A stretch of 64,000 nucleotides of DNA, taken from positions 2,977,001-3,041,000 of the forward strand of contig CM056559.1 in the NCBI GenBank assembly GCA_029721515.1, in the 5' to 3' direction. The notes beneath the pieces were generated by a model. That model saw nothing but the letters and a program-made list of their open reading frames with translations, searched no databases and was not told the origin of the DNA. This DNA comes from Synanceia verrucosa (lineage: Eukaryota; Chordata; Actinopteri; Perciformes; Synanceiidae). The translations under genes were made by a program, and so were the position numbers. Shown piece by piece: positions 50,201-61,500 of this stretch; positions within the stretch are counted from its first letter, which is position 1; each line of letters starts with the position of its first letter.

Positions 50201-53031
50201 GTGACATCGTGGATCTTCTGATTGACAAACTCTGCATACGATGCTGCATACCACACCTGCAGAGAGCAGCCATTAAAACACTAATATCTCCAGCCTGTTC
50301 ACACATCTGATTCACTCCCCTTTCATCTCTGACTCCTCAACTTTCTCAGAAACTTCTCTGTCTCTTCAGTTCGTAGGAAATCACTTTTGACTGAACTGAG
50401 CTGTTTCCTACCTTGAGCTCTTGCTTGGGTTGGATGTTCTTGATGGAGGTGTAGAAGATCTCAGAGCCGTACTGGTAGGCCACCAGGTTCTGCTCCAGGT
50501 GGTTCTGAGCCGGTCTCACAAACATCATCCAGTTACAGCTGTCCTCATCCGAAAGGTCCAACCACATGTCATCAGACTTGTCTGCATCCTTCTCTGCATC
50601 CAGCATGCACAGCTGAGATGACAAGCAACAACACGCGCTGATTTGATCGGAGGTAGCAGCTGGATTTTAACAGGTTTTACTCCAAGCTTCACAAATAAAG
50701 AGAGGAAGAGAAAGTGATGCAGAGCTCTGCTTTACTTTGAGATGAATGTAGTGGTCCTGCAGTTCACGCTGAGAAACCAGGGATCCCTCCACAGGACCGA
50801 ACTGTGTGCGCTTCGGGATGCGTCTCTTGGAGAACACGCCGCCCAGGAAGCGGTCGATGTAGAGGACCAGAGGCAGGCTGGCCCGGGCCCTGGACATCAC
50901 GGGCCGGTTGGGGATGGGGTGCAGGGGCCCGTGCTTCAGACACACAGAGGGGTTGGCATTATTACACTCGTCACACCCTGAGAGGCCACAGAAAGAAGAG
51001 ATCACATGAGACACAAATCACCAGCAGAGAGATGGAACAGTAATGACTGTTCTACAGTCACAGGACATAACACGGTCACTTCAGTTTGTGACTTAAAGCC
51101 TAACTTTGGTATGTTTCAAAGCTATGTGTCTAGGTGACTAATGGGAACAATAATTTCTGAAATTATAAGCGTCACTGTGATGTTACGTCCACGAAAAGTT
51201 CAGTTTCTGCCGCTCACAGGCTCAGGCTGGAATTAGAAGAGTCTGAGAGCATTTAGGAAAGAACCTACAAAACCTTCATATGATAACGACCTGAACATTT
51301 CAGCTGCAAAAGCAAAAGATTCAGTGGCTGTAAACTGATGCTGTGAGTTGCCCCAAATGATCACATCACAGCCTGTTTAGCAACAACTGTGTTCTCCCTA
51401 AATACTGGAGCGGCTTCACAAATAGCAGCCCCTATTAGTGAGTGACACATAAAAAAATCAAGTAAACAGGAATCAGGTTGTCGTGCAGACCTGGAGCAGA
51501 ACCTTTTAAATATCTTTGTTTTTCTATGTTCTACATTACAGATATTTATTAGTTTAGTGTTAATAAATAAATATATGCTGCTGGCAGGTCAAAGGTCGAG
51601 TTAAAGCAGCCTCAGATCTCAACACTGAGGAGGAGGCTACTCACAGAGGCTGTGAGGGTTGAATGATTGAGGCTGATGAGGTTCCCAGTCATCCATCTCA
51701 GAGTCTTCGTCCTCATCTTCGTCAGAGTCATCAGTGGAGTCTGTGGCACCGAGAGGACTGGTGGGGGGGTCCGCCATGTCTGTCATGGAGGGCAGTGAAG
51801 TGGACACGGACAGCTGCTCCTGTGTGTTCGATCGTTCCATACATTTAATGCTGCTATGTACATCTGCTGACAAGTTTGTTCAAATCTTAAGAATTTTTAC
51901 GTGACAAAGGAAAAATAAATGCTTCCTTGCGATGTGCCACATTAATGTGTGTTAGTGAAGAAGAGGTAAACAACAAGGTGCCCTCACCTGGGACACTGGC
52001 TCCAGGATGGCTTGGGGAGCCTCTGCTACGCTACTGAGAACATGCAGATTAGCAGCGTTCATGTTCTGTCCACTGGGCAGCAGAACTGTGACCTACGAAT
52101 GGCAGAACATCGTTTCAAGGTTCAAGACAAACCAGGAGGTCCACAGCGAGGTGACGTGACAGCATCTGGCAAACTCACCTGCTGAGTCGTACCATCCTGC
52201 TGAATGTAGGCCACTTGTGGCTGGTCAGCAAATACAGTCTGAAAGAAAGGTGGAGGAGGAGGTGAATGATCTGAAAACAGGAAACCTAAGGAGCTCATTA
52301 GCTTGTTGGGAAGGATGCTGCAGAACGCGCCACAGTTTGTCTATATTTTGGCGAGAGATAACTGATATCCAGAGAGGTTCCTTGACCTCTGACCTCAAGA
52401 TATCTGAATGAAAATGAGTCTGCCCTTTACAGACATGCCCATTTCATGCTAATGAAGGCCATCACTTGTTCTTGTATCATCTAAATGCTTAAACAATCAG
52501 TTAAAAACATCTCTGCTCTTAATAAGATCCACTCTTACCTGAGTGCCATCTGCAGGGTGAATGTAAACCAGTGTGTGCTCTGCAGACTCTACAGAGGTAT
52601 AAGAGTTCCCATCTGCTGTGTAGACCACCTGCTGCTGTCCACGGTCCGCCTGATCGCCGCTGTATACAATCTGGGCCACTGTGCCGCCTTCAAAATGCAC
52701 CTGCAACACATGACACAAGGCGCTGAACCAACCGCAGCGTCATCACGCTCTGGCTGGAAGCCACCCAATAATCCTCCTCCACTAATGATTAAATAGATGT
52801 GATTGCTGAACAAATGACGGTGCAGTGCTACAACTAATATAAACAATAAATGTGAAGATGAAACAAGAGTCAGTGCAGAAGAGCTGAAAGTGTCCAGAGC
52901 CTGCATCCCTCTGTGCAGCGTATGACGGCTGAGTGGAGCTCTTCAGGGGCTGTTCACACCTGTGTGCTGTTGCCTGGATCACTGCTGGAAGACTGACTCC
53001 ACACAGCAGAGGGCTCCTGTTTGGTCTCCAT
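45299..53031 (-). CDS. prdm10: PR domain zinc finger protein 10, complete coding region (22 coding exons)
   Basis: Coding exons in transcript order: 53031-52960, 52700-52539, 52238-52179, 52092-51988, 51819-51645, 50977-50736, 50612-50412, 50256-50184, 49827-49710, 49618-49498, 49413-49144, 48901-48557, 48458-48303, 48218-48042, 47947-47837, 47746-47546, 47455-47312, 47218-47048, 46139-46002, 45912-45756, 45670-45573, 45481-45299. Every junction is GT/AG and phases agree throughout. The sum is 3480 nt, or 1159 residues plus TGA, close to human PRDM10 (about 1150). The order is an acidic N-terminus, a PR (SET-like) domain, one zinc finger, an RG/GRP-rich basic stretch, nine more C2H2 fingers, and a Q/T-rich tail ending EVHITKP as in mammals. 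The start ATG has G at -3 and G at +4. Known role: a nuclear sequence-specific transcription regulator. The product assignment is near certain; alternative splicing cannot be judged here. Confidence 0.97.
46401..46927. mobile_element. Short DNA transposon in a prdm10 intron, with a nested LINE tail
   Basis: The terminal words TAGGGCTGTCCAAAT at 46401 and TTCGACAGCCCTA at the right end are inverted. The subterminal GAATCACATTAACGC is typical of this fish family. An internal segment (about 46565-46625: GAAAGAATTTCCTCCAGGAT then GAATAAAGTTCTTATCTTA) looks like a LINE 3' end inserted inside. The whole lies in the 908-base intron between coding exons 18 and 19 of prdm10. Confidence 0.7.
47312..48901 (-). 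CDS. prdm10: prdm10 main C2H2 zinc-finger array (nine fingers, coding exons 12-17)
   Basis: The fingers in order begin CTHCGKAF, CHICSKSF, CLLCPETF, CPSCKKTF, CPDCEKAF, CSTCGKQF, CRACMMGF, CQYCDKVY and CPHCAKQY. Each keeps the C-x2-C and H-x3/4-H ligands. Five introns fall inside fingers 4, 6, 7, 8 and 9, all in phase 0. Four of them lie between the second cysteine and the first histidine at similar places, for example after KQFK, YCDK and YSSK. This matches the mammalian exon pattern as far as I can recall. Exon 48218-48042 uses a TTAAG acceptor instead of the commoner CAG. The array is the DNA-binding module. Confidence 0.96.
49144..49827 (-). CDS. prdm10: prdm10 first zinc finger, basic RG/GRP stretch and linker (coding exons 9-11)
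   Basis: Exon 49827-49710 carries the isolated first C2H2 finger (CYECNRRFVSSEQLQQHL, then NMH). Exon 49618-49498 encodes RSRGRGRGRGRRRFGTGRRP followed by GRPPKFIRLD, an AT-hook-like Arg/Gly/Pro run that could bind the DNA minor groove. Exon 49413-49144 encodes a poorly conserved acidic linker (90 residues) that ends in the conserved DMRRAKRIR before the main finger array. Confidence 0.95.
50184..50977 (-). CDS. prdm10: prdm10 PR (SET-related) domain, coding exons 6-8
   Basis: Three exons (50977-50736, 50612-50412, 50256-50184) encode about residues 191-364. They begin with a CDECNN/CLKHGPLHP cysteine-histidine motif and continue into the PR core: LPLVLYIDRFLGGVFSKR, QFGPVEG, CNWMMFVRPAQNHLEQNLVA, the YTSIKNIQPKQELKVWY segment and YAEFVNQKIHD. 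The classical SET catalytic motif NHS/ELxxDY is replaced by NHLEQN/QELKVWY. That is usual for PR domains and argues against strong methyltransferase activity, although this is a family-level inference. The linker after HLK (LCMLDAEKDADKSDD) differs from the human one as I remember it. Confidence 0.95.
51645..53031 (-). CDS. prdm10: prdm10 N-terminal region (coding exons 1-5)
   Basis: This block encodes residues 1 to about 191. It starts METKQEPSAVW; the next exon (52700-52539) has VHFEGGTVAQIVY and a VVYTADG..YTSV..EHTLVYIHP stretch that matches the conserved PRDM10 N-terminus. Exon 51819-51645 encodes an acidic run (DDSDEDEDEDSEMDDWEP) just before the PR domain. Its last base T joins GG of the next exon to make Trp, giving the family sequence HSLWCDECNNA. 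The function of this region is not established from the sequence; an acidic low-complexity segment could mediate protein contacts. Confidence 0.95.
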
Positions 53032-54102
53032 GGCAGCACGCCAACCGCCTCACCTATCACTCCTGAGACAACCAGGGACGCCTGTAATGTGCACAGACAA
53101 GAGTATATTTTTTTAACGCAACATGGGGAAAACAGCAAAAAATAAAATCTATACAAAGTATATGTGATGTGTCACCTGAGGACATTTCAAACAGTTTCTG
53201 CAGCTATGTGCACATGGTGTCATGAATGGATGATGGAGCCTCTTCTGTTAGAGCTTGTTATGTTATGCACCACACAAGAAAAAGCTGCATCACTGACACA
53301 CTGCAGGAGCAAAAACTACAGCACAGGTTCAGTCTTTGGGTCTCTGGTCTCAGCTGACAGGAGGACACCCACGCCATAATAAAGCAGCATGTCACTGGGT
53401 GCTCAGAGCGGTCACACGAGACTCTGCGGGGCTCTGCGGGGGAACCAGGGACAACGCGGTTAACGTTTGCTCACGAGGCCGCCGGGGAAAGAGCGTCTAA
53501 ATATGTCGGCACAAAAGCCACCAGGAAAAATCACGCCTCCATGAGCTCATTCACAAATCTACTTGGTATAATCAATAATCAAGTCAATCCCCCCTATTTT
53601 AACCCCGCAGGTTCTCGGTCCCAACTGGACCATACCACACAAACCAGCGCCGTAGAAACCCGGGCATTTACTGCAACGCAACATTAGCATTACGGCCATA
53701 TAGTCCCGATGTGAGGCCGACCTCTGGGCTAAACATAACTTGTCAAGCCCCAAGACGTAGACGGACTGTGCCATGCTGAACACATGTGGTTTTAAAGCCG
53801 TAAGAGAGCGAATTATTTAGAAAGACCCACCCGTCCCCCCGATCTAGTTGGGCCCAGCCCTTCGAGTCTGCCGTGAACAAGGAAGAACGGGCTCCATTTT
53901 GGGTGGGACTAACAACAACAACCGCATCCGAAGAGAGCCAACGAAGAAACCTGTATTTTCTAGCGGTTCAAATGCGCTAAAACAACCCGCACATTTAATG
54001 TATATTAACATAAAGACAACCAAGAAGTCGAGCCACATAAGTGATCGTAAAGCAAATCATAGTTTTCTTACATTTAGTGGAAAGCGTACAAGTTGTTCTT
54101 AC

Positions 54103-54170
54103 CTCAGAATGGTAGCTGCAGAGATGGCTGCATTGCATATATTAACATAATCTGCCTGGCAACACGCCGG
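54103..54170 (-). other. prdm10: prdm10 non-coding first exon (5' UTR), approximate start
   Basis: A strong donor (ATTCTGAG then GTAAGAAC) ends a putative exon at 54103. No ATG-led frame continues into the coding exons, so this would be a 5' UTR exon. It would splice to a leader just before the ATG at 53031; the best acceptor is CACATTACAG at about 53095. The transcription start is not visible; I place it between 54130 and 54170 because CCAAT elements lie directly beyond. Confidence 0.5.
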
Positions 54171-54205
54171 AGCGTGGCTTCTGATTGGTTGACATTCCAA
54201 TGGTG
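54150..54205 (-). promoter_or_regulatory. Putative prdm10 core promoter with CCAAT boxes and an RFX-like site
   Basis: On the plus strand there is GATTGGT at 54183-54189 (an inverted CCAAT box) and CCAAT at 54197-54201. The stretch at 54149-54163 reads GTGTTGCCAGGCAGA on the minus strand and resembles an RFX X-box half. There is no TATA box in the usual place. All lie just upstream of the predicted non-coding exon. This rests on motifs only. Confidence 0.4.
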
Positions 54206-54289
54206 CAAAAGCAATATATGATAGTTTTTAAATATCTCCAAAAAATAATCTATGTAGTCGTCAGTCTTTGATGATATTATGTCGAAGCA

Positions 54290-56710
54290 GTCAGCACCGT
54301 TACTTTCAACGTCTGTATTACTCGTGGTAATGACTCAATTATAATTCTTAGTATAGCCAATCAGAAAAAATAATAACCCGAGTCGTCCAATTGAATTAAA
54401 GCTGTTGTCCAATTATTTTTCCTGCTGTAATATTTTATTATGAACTCTCTCTGACTTTATTTTGTAAATGACTGGGACAGAGCTCTGCTTTTAGGTATTA
54501 TTAGCATTATGAGTTTAAACTAGCAATGTTTATGCTGTGAAACGTTTATTTTGCTGTAAAAGGTGATAGACCAATTTAAATCACGTATCTCTGCTGCCCT
54601 CCTGTGGTTGCGGAGAGGAACTGCAATATAAACTTCATCAAGTTAGCGTCAATGTAGTCGCTGCAGTATGTTCATACTTCCGGTAAATACTTTCAAAATT
54701 CAGTTGCCAAATTAAATTACCGCAAATAACCGTAACGAAGCCATAGTGCATCATAATATTGATTGTTGGGCAAAATACAGTGACAAAATCTGTTACGTGG
54801 ATGAAATTAGTATTATTACTAGTACTGGTATTCATTGTAAATGTTTGCAGTAGGCTACTTTGGTCTCAAAAAGGGTGACAAATAATACAGATTATGTTTC
54901 ATCCTCAGACTGACAATTAATATATGACATCAGTAAATGTTCACATGTATTTTTATTTAATAAAAAAATGAACATTTATTATCTTAGTATTCCTAATTTT
55001 TACCACAAAATGAATCCATTGAGTAGAGCATGATTTTAGACAGTTAAAAAACATCACATTCATCAAACTACTGCAGTGTATACAAACATGCATATGCATG
55101 GTTTTAGTAAATAAACACAAGGTTACTTGACTTTTTCTAGGGTAACAAGCTAACTTAAGCTAATGATATTTATGCTGTAAAATAACAATAATATTATTAT
55201 TATTATTATTTTTGTTGTTAATATTATTAGTAGTAATAATAACTATAATAATCATTATTATTATAGTTATTATTATTATTATCTAAAAGCCATTTTCCTG
55301 TGAAGAGGTGGCGTGAATTTAAACCACGTATCTTTGCTGCCGTCCAGTGGTCACAGAGAGGAACTGCAGCATAAATCCCATCAAGTTAGCGTCAATGCAG
55401 AAGACTTGTACTTCCGGCAAATATTTTCAAACTAATTGCCAAATTGACGATTAATCTAGCATAAAAAACTCTGATGAAGCCATTGCGTGTCTTAATATTG
55501 TTTATTTATATACATTTATATCCAGCAGTAGCTGTAAGGACAACAAATTGTGTTTGAACTAACTGTATTTTAATCAATATTACACAGAGGAGACAGTATA
55601 AGGTCATTTCCGGTGAGTACTTCCAAAATATAGTAACAAAACCCAGCCTTGGGATTTAATAATAATATCGAGATGTTGTTACCAGAATGTTTATTAATGG
55701 AGGGTATAACTGAGTGATCATTCTTAATATAGCAGATGAGTAAAAAAATTAGGCGCAAGGTATTTTTAAGACAAAACTGCTAGCTTGAATGAATTATTCT
55801 ACAACAAAAATTCAGAGGGACAGAACCGGAAGAAAATTTGTCAAGTTAGCGTCAATATGGATATGACAGTGCGTCAGTCTTAGTATGAAAAATGGTCATG
55901 AGGTTAATTTTAAAAATAGTATTGAATATTTGTGAATTAATTTTGTATAGACATGGGAGCATGTTGACACTAGCTGTTGGTTTTCAAGCAATGTTACTGC
56001 CATCGTGTATATGATTCTGTTGTTTATGTTTATGATATGGTTAGCACTTAATAACAACTTAGTACAGTCCATCAGAAAAATAACACACAAGGTTACTTGA
56101 TCTACTGCTATATTTCATTCTACTTAGCACTGCTAGCATAAGCTAATGCTACACGATTTAACGCACGTATCTTTGCTGCCCTCCGGTGGTCTCAAGAGGA
56201 ACTGCAGTTTTAACTTAACGTCAACATAGCATCAATGCCGATATGACACTTCTGGTACATACTTTCAAAATAAGTGTCAACAGACGCGGTTAGCGTAAAC
56301 TAGCACAAATGGCAGTCATGAGGCCACTGTGTATCTTAACATTGATTATGAGGACAAATAATGGAGCTGGAACTAATTGCGCTTGTAATAATATTGTATA
56401 GATTTGTTCGCATACGACCATTTCCGGTGAACATTTTCAAAATACAGTTGCGAAACTAACACAGGACAACGTCTAAAGTAGGACAAATAACTGTTATAAA
56501 TTCATCGTGTATCTTACTTATGATCACTTATATTCAATTCTATCTGTAGTCAGACGAATTAAGCAAATACAAATAGCTATGTTGGAACTGTGTTTGTGTT
56601 AGTACACAGTGTTTCCGGTGAATATTTTCAAAATACAGAAGTGATCGGCACAGAAATGGTCAAACAAAAAAATCAACATAGAACTTCCGGTAAATCCTAA
56701 AAATTAAGAG
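54290..56710. repeat. Degenerate tandem array between the prdm10 and aplp2 promoters
   Basis: At least three diverged units, anchored at 54562-54720, 55303-55450 and 56152-56285, share the order ACGTATCT-TGCTGCC, GTGG, GAGGAACTGCA, GTTAGCGTCAAT, ACTTCCGG-AAATA-TTTCAAA, then a TTGCCAAA-type end. Spacing is 743 then 839 bases. Partial units recur: GTTAGCGTCAAT at 55845; CCGG-containing TTTCAAAATACAG segments at 55606, 56420, 56611 and 56683; ACACAAGGTTACTTGA at about 55118 and 56084. The unit is AT-rich. No coding potential is seen. Confidence 0.75.
55235..55274. repeat. AT-rich perfect hairpin
   Basis: The 18-base arms 55235-55252 and 55257-55274 are perfectly complementary with a four-base loop (CATT). 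The surroundings are ATT/TAA low-complexity DNA (55188-55280). It is likely a product of trinucleotide repeat expansion rather than a gene. Confidence 0.8.
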
Positions 56711-58100
56711 CAAAAGTGAGCGATGAGAGATAAATTGATAAACCATCACTTTTAATAGTTATCCAATCAAATTTAGAGATTACAACTCACATTTGCTATA
56801 AGCGGGGACTTCAAATAAATTAAATAAATATCAATGAGCATCACGTTGCAACCAACTTGTTTCCTATAAAGGAAAGGTGAAGTAACACAGATACTGTAGG
56901 TTGACCTGGACCTCTGTTACCTGGGGAGTTAAAATGGAAAATTAATCCTCATGATGTCCCAGGATTAGACTTAATGTGCAAATACTACCGTCTGATGTTT
57001 CAAAAGTGCCCTGCCTGAAGCAAAGCTCAAATTAACATGATGCTCTTTTCAATAAGCCATCGGGGAGAAACACAACTGACAATCTGGGAAGAAAAGAAAT
57101 GAGGCGGGGACAACATAATCAGATGACAAAAGGCTGATGGTGTTTGTTGAGATGTTTGTATTAAAAGGGAAATTACACGCACACACATTCACAAAGAAAA
57201 TTACACTGTCCATCAAATTACCTTCAAAACACAATTTTCCCTCTGTTTGATCTGCAGATGCTGTTTGAATGAAAAATACTGCATAACACTTACAGTATCA
57301 AAAGAAGGATTGTTGTATTTTTTCTGTTTTACATTGTTGTACAAGACAAATGTAATCATCAGTGACAATATCTGTATAAATAAAGGTTTAATAATAATAA
57401 TAATCCCATGGTTTGTCACTTTAATCTCTGTGTATAGTTCTATTTGTGTTTACAATGGACATTACCAGAAACCCATTTCACACTGAAAATATATATATTA
57501 AATATATTATATATATTAAAGACATTTTTTTTTTTTTTGTGAAAATCATCCACTTTGCCACTTTAAGTACAATACTTAATAAATAAATGGACATTAATTT
57601 ATTTTATCTACCATATTGTCTTTCTTATATTATTTTTTTAACTTTTTCCATATCATAATTTATCATATCACAACATTTATATACATACTATTTACATAGG
57701 CTACATATTGCATCGCAAAGTATTGTATCATAACATAAATATTGTACTATATATATTGAATTGCAATGTGTCTTATCATAATTTATTATAACATATACAT
57801 ACAGTATTGTAATTTATTGTATAATAACATAATATTGTATCATATACATATTGTATCATAATGTATTATACCATATAGTGTATAGTAATGTATCATAATG
57901 TATACATTATGATACATTAATTATTATTATTTAAGCTCATACCGGAGGCGTCAACCAATAATTTTAATGCGCAATGTAGAGATACAGTATGTAGAGAAAT
58001 GAAAATGAAATGAAACTATTGTGAATAAAGTATAGAAACACTGGATAGAACTTGTCTCTATAAACATGTGCACCTTCCATTAGTGCAGCGCATAAAGCAG
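56711..58100. other. AT-rich intergenic DNA between the tandem array and aplp2
   Basis: Very AT-rich DNA with low-complexity TATCATA/ATGTAT words from 57480 to 57930 and the palindrome at 57886. No gene was seen. Confidence 0.6.
57886..57919. repeat. Perfect 34-base palindrome in AT-rich DNA
   Basis: TAATGTATCATAATGTA is followed directly by its exact reverse complement, with no spacer. It sits in a 57500-57930 stretch made of repeated TATCATA/ATGTAT words. Confidence 0.85.
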
Positions 58101-58129
58101 ATTATTATTATTATTATTATTATTATTAT
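58101..58129. repeat. (ATT)n microsatellite near the aplp2 promoter
   Basis: Nine to ten ATT units, immediately upstream of the CTCF-like site. Confidence 0.95.
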
Positions 58130-58158
58130 GAGTCCGGCCTGCATGGTGCTTCAGCTGC

Positions 58159-58180
58159 AGACCGCCTGGTGGCGCAGTGC
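58159..58180 (+). promoter_or_regulatory. CTCF-like site at the aplp2 promoter
   Basis: CCGCCTGGTGGCGCAG at 58162-58177 closely resembles the CTCF core (CC-n-C-nnG-G-GGC-GC). It lies about 285 bases upstream of the aplp2 ATG, just after an ATT microsatellite. Motif only; no binding evidence. Confidence 0.45.
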
Positions 58181-58189
58181 CTCCTGGTC

Positions 58190-58461
58190 CACAGCAGCAG
58201 AGGAGGGAGGAGGCAGAGCGGCAGCCACACAGACTCCTCTCAGTCCACATTTCCAGAGGAGACCGACACTCAGTCTGCCACCAACATTTTCTGCCGAGCT
58301 CGGGTAACAAAACAAGCGGAGCAGGACTCGTCCCTGCCCGGGACAGATCACAGGTTATTCCCAGCAGGACTTGGTTTATTCTCCCGGACGTCCCTTTACG
58401 CACAGCGCGCTCACAGGAGGATTTAAGTTATTTACAGCCGCGCAGACGGAGATCCTGGAAG
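58190..58461 (+). other. aplp2: aplp2 5' untranslated region (start approximate)
   Basis: The GC-rich stretch upstream of the ATG lacks in-frame upstream ATGs although the frame stays open back to about 58177. I infer it is 5' UTR. The boundary with the promoter is not visible. Confidence 0.45.
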
Positions 58462-58533
58462 ATGGGTTCACTCACGGCGATATCGGTCCTTATTTTGGGC
58501 ATTGTGGTTCCAGCGCTGGCCGGCTACATTGAG
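58462..58533 (+). CDS. aplp2: Amyloid-beta precursor-like protein 2, first coding exon (signal peptide)
   Basis: The exon encodes 24 residues: MGSLTAISVLILGIVVPALA followed by GYIE. It is a hydrophobic signal peptide with likely cleavage after ALA, and ends in phase 0 at a GTATGC donor. LAGYIE at the end of exon 1 is characteristic of vertebrate APLP2 (APP and APLP1 differ), and the head-to-head placement beside prdm10 is the known vertebrate arrangement. The ATG has A at -3 and G at +4. The rest of the protein (E1 domain, acidic region, optional Kunitz domain, E2, transmembrane segment, NPTY tail) must lie beyond the window. Known role: a type I membrane protein in adhesion and synaptic biology, cleaved by secretases. 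The identity rests on a short peptide plus synteny. Confidence 0.85.
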
Positions 58534-61500
58534 GTATGCGATCCTGGTTTATTCTGAGCCAGGTTAGGCGCACTGGGATCAAAACACCAGTGCGCTTTAC
58601 TGGGTCTGTGTCCTCTGTCCACATGAGACCATCTCTGCCTTTAAGCTCTGCTGGTCTAATTTAGTTATTCTTTCACTACTTCGACCTGATTGGTTTCCTC
58701 CTTTAATAATGTAAGGATTGACATGATCCTTGTTGTTTTAAAGGGGTGCTGAACGTGTTCATGGAGGCTGCTGTAATAGCCCCTCTGGTTAAATATTAAT
58801 AACGAGCTTGCTTTCAGGTCATTGTTGAGCACTGATTGCAGTTTGTTGCTGTGACTTGAGGGAAGGTGTTGTTAGCAGAGGGCTTTGCTGCATAGATCAA
58901 ATGAAAGACAGCTTTGCCAGGCCTTTTTGGACACACACACACACACACTGAACCCCTGCAATGGATCACAAACTGCATACTTCCTGCTCTGCTGTGTCCA
59001 TCATGTGTGTTGTGTTTTCTGAACAGAGAGGAGGAAATCCTTTGGAGGTGTCCAGACTATACAACCTTTCCTGTGTCAACAGGTTGGCCCCATGAGGCCC
59101 CTGGCCTTCACATGTGGCTTTTTATGTCTCTATTAAAATACTTGAGGGACTAACTAACACACCTGTCCACGCAGGTGCACACTCACCTGCCTGATGTCCT
59201 ATCCTCAGTTATTGTCCCTGGACTCTGATGGCTGCCCACAGTGTCAGATGTATGTCATTGGATAACAATGCACCCATTTTCAGAGCAAACACACACACAC
59301 ACACACACACATCACCACCCCCTCACAGGGTAAACACAATCCTCCTCCTGGCACTGTTGTGCAAAGTGGTTATCAGGGAATGTATCTCACCCTACTGCAT
59401 TTGCAACAGAAAAACCCTCGGCCATTTTGAGGCGGTCTATTGGCTGGTGTGTGTGTGTGTGTGTGTGTGTGTTGGGGCTAATGGTTATTATGTCCCCAAC
59501 AACATCCATGCTGCTGCTGCTGCTCTCTCTCCACAAAGACCCGTCCCTGAGACGTGCTGATCGATACCGGACAGACTCTCCTGCGATGATTAATGGACAA
59601 AGTCAATCAATTTTCCTGATCGGTCACCCAGATTAAATAGAGAACTGTATGGAGGGCCGCTGTGCACCTTCACTCTCTATGATTTAACCAATGGCTGCTC
59701 TTTTTTCTATGCAGTAAAACGTCATAAAATATGGATATTCATACTGAAATACTGAAACTCAGTGGAAGTGGGGAGACCAGGGATGGCCAGTACCACAGTT
59801 CTCAAGTTACTCATCTGCAACACAATCACTCATCATGTGAGACAAATGCAAAGAGTTCCTTTGTTCACCACCAGAAGTTCAAAGCATTTTTAATCCCTGG
59901 AACTACTTTTCAAGGAAATTAATTGTTCCCATCATTGTCTGCCTTTACAAAGATTAGACCGCTGACGTAGGTAAAAACACCCTGCAGCCAGATCAGAACA
60001 TTTATGGAAAAAAAGAAATATAAACATTAGGTTTAGTCTCCCTGCGATGACATTTACTGCTGCATAGTTGGAAGTAATGAATGAAATACAGAGGCAGGAA
60101 AATGAAACTAAGAGCGTCTGTCTCCACAGAAAATCATCTGCTGCGTTTGATGGTTGTGCTTCAGAACATAACCGCCATGAAACAATCAGAAAATAACTTA
60201 TTTTATTCTCCTTCACGTCATCGTCTCAGTGTCTGTCTCTCCTCCTGATCCCATGGTCTTTTTTTGTCTTTTTTTCTTTAACAGACAGCAGATTCACTTT
60301 ACTTTTCACGGCATCAAACAAAGAAAAATTATCTCCCTTCGTCCCGAAATGGCCCCAAATCAATGAAGCGCTATATTTGTGTGTGTGTTCGACCAATCAG
60401 CAACCACTTCCTGTACTTTCAAGTATGCAAGTATTAGCCATAAACCAAGACCCTTTTAGGGGCTAAAAGACCCCAGAACTTAATTTGGATACTGATTCCT
60501 GCAGTAGAAACCATTGAGTTCCTCAAAAAGTGCCTGGTTACAGTTCCTGCAGAGAGGTAATTTGACAAAATAAAATCCATGCTATCCAATTTAAGGTTAA
60601 AGACTATCCTATTTTGACACTAAACTAAATGACAAGTTCTCAGCCAGGATCTGAACAAAGACAAAGCCTCTCCTGTGTGCTTCTCAGCTTCTGAGCCATG
60701 TCAGGACTGGACCGTCTGCTGCTGAAGCAGACTGGGCTTCTGCTGATGAGCACATATTGCTGTGCTGACCTGCTTACTGAAAGCACCCATCTGGACCTTG
60801 ACTTTAAACTGTTGGTCAGGGATGGTGTACTCCCTCTCCTTAGATTGTCCCTCATCTCTTTGCTTGTTACCGGACCGGAGCGGCCCTCTTCTTTTGCAGT
60901 TTCAACCCTTTTGGAATTAGCCGGCTACCTCAGCTGTGCAAACGCTTTTGTTTTGTCAGATACCTGCGAGAGAGCCAGATTGTGAGCTTTTGTTTCCTCA
61001 GCTGTCCCCCCCTCCTCCCCTCTCATCTGAGCATCTCCATGTCGCAGGCCTGGAGATCTGCAGTGGCTTCAGAAAGAGGTTTTGCCCCAGTGATTTCTAG
61101 CTCTTGCCTTATAATTTCAGCAAGGGATTTCTTTCATTTCCACTTGCTTGTGGAAAGCAGCTGTATCTTTTCTGGAGCTAATTTAGAAACGGGGCGCAGG
61201 CTAGCAGCACACAGCAGGTTTACCCAGAGAATTGCATCATACTGTGGCATTCTCAGACTGGATTAATGCAATGCTGAATATCTGGAACAGTCAATGCATT
61301 CAGTACATTTCATTCTCTGCTGACAGTTTAAAAATGATAATGTTTACGCAACATAACGTCACATTTTTGTGAATTAAAAAATATGCAATCAACTCGTATG
61401 AAGACTCAGCTTGTATGGAAGTTTTATGGTGGAGTGATTTTGACTTTAAAGGCCAGTTTGCAAACAGCAGCTAGTCTGAGAGGCATGAGAGGAGAGGACA

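Noticed and set aside
58177..58557. Longer open frame in phase with the aplp2 signal peptide
   Set aside because: It begins with GTG, not ATG; no in-frame upstream ATG exists. The ATG at 58462 has a good context and places the signal peptide at the N-terminus.
60698..60985. 95-residue open frame in aplp2 intron 1
   Set aside because: No homology recognised, no splice signals matching aplp2 phase, Leu/Ser-rich composition typical of chance frames.
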